7,597 nt of DNA from Promethearchaeota archaeon. Its GTDB lineage: Archaea; Asgardarchaeota; Lokiarchaeia; Sigynarchaeales; MK-D1. Where the stretch lies: the NCBI GenBank assembly GCA_016839865.1, contig JAEOTN010000506.1, positions 1-7,597 of the forward strand, given 5' to 3'. The position numbers and the translations under genes are program-made. Under the pieces are notes generated by a model. The model saw only the letters and a program-made list of their open reading frames with translations. It ran no database searches and was not told the origin of the DNA. Each line of letters starts with the position of its first letter. Position 1 is the stretch's first letter. Shown in pieces: positions 4,307-7,597 of the stretch.

Positions 4307-5812
4307 CTATTTGTATTTGTGGATTGTGAACTGCTCAATGACGTTTCCATTGAGTGCATATGCGGTGAATGACGCTGTTCCTGCTTCACCATCCACTTCA
4401 ACTAAATAATAATGATAAATTCGGTCCGCATATACAGTTTTTCCATAAAATCCCATACCATATTCATCAGACCAGTTCCCATATTCGGGCTCTCGTAAAC
4501 TTGCACCAGAGGCTCCAGAAATGATGTAGGTTACATTTCTCCCAACTATGGGATCACCACTCCATGTGATATTTTGGTGAGCAAGTAGATGATTATGCCC
4601 ATTAAACACCGCATCCACTCCTCCATAGTGAAACATGGGGCATTCTAGCTGAATAATATCAGGATTATCATCTCCTGAATAAGTATCTCCACCCGTTCGA
4701 TTGTCAAAAGGTGGTCTATGGAATGAAACAAATGTGAAATCATAACTCGAATTTCCAACAGCGAGTTGATTATTTAACCAATTTAGGTAAACAGATTCAT
4801 TCCGTCCAGCATGGGGATATCCTATCATTATGTAATACGCATTAGCGAATCCGAATGCATAACTAGTTTCATTAAGCGAGGACATGACATTTGGAATTTC
4901 AATGTTAGGAAACTCTTGAATATCCAATGCTGGTTGGTTTTCTGTACTATTCCAAGACTCTCCCGTATTCCATTCATGATTTCCTGATGCTACAAAATAG
5001 GGAACTGATTTAGCTAAATCATGGATCGCATGGAAGTGTAAATTCCATTGCTCCACATCATCGTGTGACTGAGATGTATCTCCCGTATTCAATACAAATG
5101 AGATATCAAGGGGATCATGGTTACTGAGTATTTGTTTAACAAGTGGGATATGCTGATTAGCAATTACTAAGTCCTCTTCTCGGGAGTCTCCGTAGATAAT
5201 GAAGCGATACGTTCCATTTGTAAAATCTGGAGCGGTCTTAAATGGTGTTACTTCAGGTGAAAAAGCCGGAATTCGGTAATAATACACTGTATTTGGTTGC
5301 AAATTGGTTATTGTAGTTGAATAATGATAATATCCATCTTCACGTATATCTGCTCTCAGAAAAGTCGAGTTTAATGTAAGAATTGATGGATTAATCCCAA
5401 TTTCAGCATCATAAGAAGATTCGATCTTCGATTCAAAAGTTATTGTCATCGATGTTTTGGGGTCGTGTGTCCATGATAGATATGGACCCCTTTCTTCTGG
5501 AGCTGGAGGTATCCCAAAATAGATAAATCCTCCTAAAACTATAAATAAAAATATTGGGGCAAAGACTTGAGACAAAACTGTTGATGTTCTTGTGAAATTT
5601 TTCTTAATATAAATGAAGATAAACATTCCAGCGCCGAAGAGAGAAACTATGCAAAATCCAATAAACACGCAGATATAAAAGATTTCAAGATCGGTGAATA
5701 TCTCGACGATATAGTCATTTAACCCTAAAAATACGGCAATCGGGGATAAAATCATTAGTATTGCTGTGAAGATGAAGATTTTTTGAGCAGTGATATCTGA
5801 TTTCGACATCAT
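4307..5812 (-). CDS. Membrane-anchored purple-acid-phosphatase-like metallophosphoesterase
   Basis: A 501-residue protein. Three N-terminal membrane helices (about 11-31, 43-68, 83-101) are followed by a purple-acid-phosphatase N-terminal, fibronectin-III-like domain (about 105-195; RGPYLSWTHDP, LQPNTVYYYRI). The calcineurin-like catalytic domain covers about 203-435, with metal motifs in order: G-D209-S-R, G-D245-T-S, G-N278-H279-E, F-H365-R-P, and G-H406-N-H408. The acidic TM1-TM2 loop and lysines between TM2 and TM3 place the C-terminal domain outside the cell. Ten N-x-S/T sequons in that domain agree with a glycosylated surface enzyme. True purple acid phosphatases have GDxxY with an iron-binding Tyr; here it is GDTSQ, so the metal site may differ. 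The likely role is release of phosphate from external phosphomonoesters, but phosphodiesterase activity is equally possible. The start could be either of two adjacent ATGs (5812 or 5809). It is a single gene, not part of a visible operon. Confidence 0.9.
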   Translation of the reverse strand: MMSKSDITAQKIFIFTAILMILSPIAVFLGLNDYIVEIFTDLEIFYICVFIGFCIVSLFGAGMFIFIYIKKNFTRTSTVLSQVFAPIFLFIVLGGFIYFGIPPAPEERGPYLSWTHDPKTSMTITFESKIESSYDAEIGINPSILTLNSTFLRADIREDGYYHYSTTITNLQPNTVYYYRIPAFSPEVTPFKTAPDFTNGTYRFIIYGDSREEDLVIANQHIPLVKQILSNHDPLDISFVLNTGDTSQSHDDVEQWNLHFHAIHDLAKSVPYFVASGNHEWNTGESWNSTENQPALDIQEFPNIEIPNVMSSLNETSYAFGFANAYYIMIGYPHAGRNESVYLNWLNNQLAVGNSSYDFTFVSFHRPPFDNRTGGDTYSGDDNPDIIQLECPMFHYGGVDAVFNGHNHLLAHQNITWSGDPIVGRNVTYIISGASGASLREPEYGNWSDEYGMGFYGKTVYADRIYHYYLVEVDGEAGTASFTAYALNGNVIEQFTIHKYK

Positions 5813-5986
5813 TATGAACCTTATAATATAAATTGAAAAACTTATCTCATAAGGATTAAAATCACGAAAAATCTTACTGGATATGCATAAATCAAATCGA
5901 TATTCTTATTTTATTTAACTTATCTGGTAATATTTCCTACCAAATAAAACATGAAGGCATATAGTGTAATAATGGATGTATAATTC
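5813..5986. promoter_or_regulatory. Divergent intergenic region between phosphatase and dioxygenase genes
   Basis: These 174 AT-rich bases hold no convincing ORF and must carry the promoters of two outward-reading genes. For the plus-strand gene, GCATATAG (about 5957-5964) lies 23-30 bases before the ATG at 5987, the spacing expected of a TATA element in a leaderless archaeal transcript. For the minus strand, the best TATA-like sequence (5825-5832) is too close to the annotated ATG to be its promoter unless the real start is further downstream. A small inverted repeat CTTAT-CTC-ATAAG sits at 5841-5853. Confidence 0.4.
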
Positions 5987-6766
5987 ATGGAAAAGTTACC
6001 TGCGATTTTTGCTGGGCATGGTTCACCATTCAATTTATTCAACCAAAATCCATTTACTGATTCCTTGAAGAAATACGGAAAGCATTTCTTTCAAAAATAT
6101 CATCCAAACGCAATTGTAGTTATATCAGCACATTGGTTAACGAATGGAACTTTCATTACAGCAGAGGCAAATCCTAAGATGGTCTATGACTACTATGGTT
6201 TTCCGCAAAAATTCTACGATTATACATATCCTGCAAAGGGTTCTCCGGAGATTTCAAGCAAAATTTCTAACTTTCTTGCTGAAATTATTGGTACATCATT
6301 GGATTGGGGAATAGATCATGCGGCAACTATCGTACTTCAGAATATACATCCCGAGGGCAAAATTCCTGTTATTGAGTTGAGCTTGGACATTAAGCAACCA
6401 TTAGACTATCATTACAAACTAGGGAAAAAACTCGCTCCCCTTCGGAAAGAAGGGATTCTGTTTATAGGAAGTGGGAATTTGATTCATACTTTTAAAGAAG
6501 CTAAGCATAACTCAAATGATTCACCTTTTTCATGGGCAGAGCAATTAGATACAATTCAAAAAAAGGCAATTGAAACTGATAATCTTGAAATCCTCTTAAA
6601 TCATGAAAATTCATCACTAAATAAACGCGGATTTCAAACTCTTGACCATTATATTCCTATGTTGTATATTCTTAGTATGAAACTTCCTCATGAACAGATT
6701 CGGTATATTTATGAAGGAATCCAACACGGTTCAGTATCACATCGGTCCTTTGAGATTGTTGGATGA
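5987..6766 (+). CDS. LigB/DODA-type extradiol dioxygenase-family protein
   Basis: A 259-residue protein, full length for the DODA/YgiD class of the extradiol ring-cleavage dioxygenase III (LigB) family. Family landmarks in order are F-A-G-H11-G-S-P, V-I-S-A-H49-W, Y-D-Y-Y-G-F-P and Y-D-Y-T-Y-P-A-K-G-S-P, W-G-I-D-H111-A, I-P-V-I-E-L-S-L-D, I-G-S-G-N-L-I-H167-T-F, and L-D-H221-Y-I-P-M-L-Y. H11, H49 and H221 are the expected metal ligands, and H111/H167 line the active site. Characterised relatives open the ring of catechol substrates such as DOPA with Fe(II) or bind zinc; many prokaryotic members have no known physiological substrate. Family membership is secure but dioxygenase activity is inferred, and O2-dependent chemistry would be surprising in a strict anaerobe. 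The W-G-I-D-H-A stretch differs slightly from the commoner W-G-L-D-H-G. It appears to be a single gene with its own promoter; the cupin gene starts 80 bp downstream. Confidence 0.9.
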   Translation: MEKLPAIFAGHGSPFNLFNQNPFTDSLKKYGKHFFQKYHPNAIVVISAHWLTNGTFITAEANPKMVYDYYGFPQKFYDYTYPAKGSPEISSKISNFLAEIIGTSLDWGIDHAATIVLQNIHPEGKIPVIELSLDIKQPLDYHYKLGKKLAPLRKEGILFIGSGNLIHTFKEAKHNSNDSPFSWAEQLDTIQKKAIETDNLEILLNHENSSLNKRGFQTLDHYIPMLYILSMKLPHEQIRYIYEGIQHGSVSHRSFEIVG

Positions 6767-6810
6767 ATTTTTGATAAGATCTATCTAACTTCAATTGCAT
6801 TCTCATAACC

Positions 6811-6823
6811 ATCCCTTTTTTTA
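6811..6823 (+). terminator. Possible T-tract terminator after the dioxygenase gene
   Basis: ATCCC followed by seven T residues (6816-6822) lies about 45-55 bases after the dioxygenase stop codon and 24 bases before the cupin start. T-tracts like this end many archaeal transcripts. It would separate the two genes into independent units, but no strong hairpin precedes it. Confidence 0.3.
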
Positions 6824-6846
6824 TTGAACTCACACAACCTAAAATT

Positions 6847-7176
6847 ATGTCAGAAAACTATCTATCAAAAATTCTGGAATTAGATAAATTCGTAGAATAT
6901 AATGATGGCGCTGTTGTTAGCAAAACTCTCATCAAAAAAGGAGCAGGGACAGTTACACTTTTTGCCTTTGATAAGGATCAGGCACTTAGCACCCATTCCG
7001 CACCATTTGATGCATTAGTCCAAGTTCTCGACGGGGAAGTTGAGATTGAAATCTCTGGAACGAAACATAATTTAAACCGCGGACAATCGATAATCATGCC
7101 AGCAAATGAACCGCATGGACTCAAAGCAACCTCCAAATTCAAAATGATGCTTGTAATGATTAAATCTCAATCTTAG
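6847..7176 (+). CDS. Small single-domain cupin protein
   Basis: A 109-residue protein that is one cupin beta-barrel. Motif 1 reads L-S-T-H50-S-A-P-F-D-A-L-V-Q-V-L-D-G-E, and motif 2 reads R-G-Q-S-I-I-M-P-A-N-E-P-H90-G-L. This 'THSAPFDALVQVLDGE...PANEPH' variant is a widespread small cupin family in anaerobic bacteria and archaea. The classical HxH...E metal triad of motif 1 is reduced to a single His, with S-A-P-F-D following, so the metal site, if any, is incomplete or built differently. The function is unknown; proposals for such cupins include sensing or binding small ligands. The ATG at 6847 has no strong ribosome site, suggesting a short-leader transcript. It follows the dioxygenase-family gene by 80 bp on the same strand, and the next gene converges on it with a 23-bp gap. 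Confidence 0.88.
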   Translation: MSENYLSKILELDKFVEYNDGAVVSKTLIKKGAGTVTLFAFDKDQALSTHSAPFDALVQVLDGEVEIEISGTKHNLNRGQSIIMPANEPHGLKATSKFKMMLVMIKSQS

Positions 7177-7199
7177 GCTCTTGTTAAATTTAATTTAAC

Positions 7200-7597
7200 C
7201 TAAATCAACGGATTCTCAAACCAGACTACTGCGATGAACACAAATCCAAATGTATGGAATTCCTCGCAATTTGCGACGATATCAAGATCTCCATCACGGT
7301 CTACATCTCTGAAAACACACATATCCCATTTCTCACCGTTGTATTTCCCTCCAACACCAAAAAATCCATCACTCCATTTAATCATATTCCATTCGAATGT
7401 TGCGATTTCAGGATCTGTAGAACTCATTTCCATCCAATACACAGCTCCTTTGCTACGTGGGTAATAACCATTCTTATGCATTAACATACCCAAGATGTCG
7501 GGATTGGTATCGTTGTTGATATCTCCGATCTTAATTGGTCTACATCTCCATTGAAGATGATCAGGCTTTGGTGTTTTTACGAGTTCCCATGGATCTG
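7200..7597 (-). CDS. FG-GAP/VCBS repeat protein (C-terminal part, enters from right edge)
   Basis: The minus-strand frame ending at the TAG at 7202-7200 is open to the right edge, giving 131 residues with no start in view. A shorter reading from the TTG at 7493 would cut a repeat in two and is not used. Two calcium-binding loops of the FG-GAP/VCBS type are visible: I-G-D25-I-N-N-D-T-N-P-D-I-L and R-D97-V-D-R-D-G-D-L-D-I-V (numbering from the first complete codon). Both have the D-x-[DN]-x-D-x3-D spacing typical of beta-propeller blades. Aromatic stretches (DPWELVKTP, GAVYWMEM, VVWFENP) fit the repeat pattern, in which records of W-x-x-[VLF] end each blade. Such proteins are usually secreted or surface-exposed and take part in adhesion or polysaccharide binding; a signal peptide would lie outside the window. 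It converges on the cupin gene. Confidence 0.82.
   Translation of the reverse strand, partial: DPWELVKTPKPDHLQWRCRPIKIGDINNDTNPDILGMLMHKNGYYPRSKGAVYWMEMSSTDPEIATFEWNMIKWSDGFFGVGGKYNGEKWDMCVFRDVDRDGDLDIVANCEEFHTFGFVFIAVVWFENPLI

Noticed and set aside
7234..7484. Two overlapping plus-strand ORFs of 76 codons each
   Set aside because: Antisense to the FG-GAP protein fragment, whose calcium-binding loops show the minus frame to be the real one.
1..7597. CRISPR array, tRNA or rRNA genes, insertion sequence or phage genes
   Set aside because: No regularly spaced repeats, no tRNA-like cloverleaf sequence, no rRNA-like conserved stretch, and no transposase, integrase or terminal repeats were seen. 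Almost all of the window is explained by ordinary cellular genes.

Overview
The window is AT-rich (roughly one third G+C by eye) and reads as archaeal. The signs are a heterodisulfide-reductase-type iron-sulfur protein, an Lrp/AsnC regulator behind a TATA/BRE-like promoter with a very short leader, GGTGA/AGGAG-type ribosome sites, T-tract ends in place of strong GC hairpins, and a membrane-anchored phosphatase rich in N-glycosylation sequons. The gene mix would suit an uncultured, largely anaerobic archaeon, possibly Asgard. That placement is inference; no rRNA or other phylogenetic marker is present.

Left third (1-2273, all minus strand): a compact sulfur-relay cluster. Reading in the direction of transcription it holds TusA (2273-2049), a DsrE/TusD-like protein (2023-1655), a DsrF/TusC-like protein (1651-1283), a DsrH/TusB-like protein (1275-886), a methionine-rich DsrE2/DsrE3-type protein (807-394) and the N-terminal 111 residues of an HdrC-like protein with two CxxCxxCxxxC cysteine sets, which runs off the left edge. 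The first four genes are nearly contiguous and probably cotranscribed. The last two are separated by AT-rich gaps that may act as internal control points. Together the genes suggest persulfide sulfur moving from TusA through a DsrEFH complex and a further DsrE-like carrier toward a heterodisulfide-reductase-like complex whose other subunits would lie beyond position 1.

Middle (2274-4282): a 219-bp divergent control region with an imperfect 10-bp-arm palindrome separates the sulfur cluster from an Lrp/AsnC-family regulator (2493-3002). An MFS transporter (3080-4282) follows on the same strand. The layout suggests a local regulator controlling the sulfur genes and perhaps the transporter.

Right half (4307-7597): unrelated single genes. 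These are a three-TM, surface-exposed purple-acid-phosphatase-like metallophosphoesterase (minus), a LigB/DODA-type extradiol dioxygenase-fold enzyme (plus), a small cupin (plus), and the C-terminal 131 residues of an FG-GAP/VCBS repeat protein with two calcium-binding loops (minus, entering from the right edge).

No gap exceeds 300 bases without a gene. I saw no tRNA, rRNA, CRISPR array or insertion sequence.
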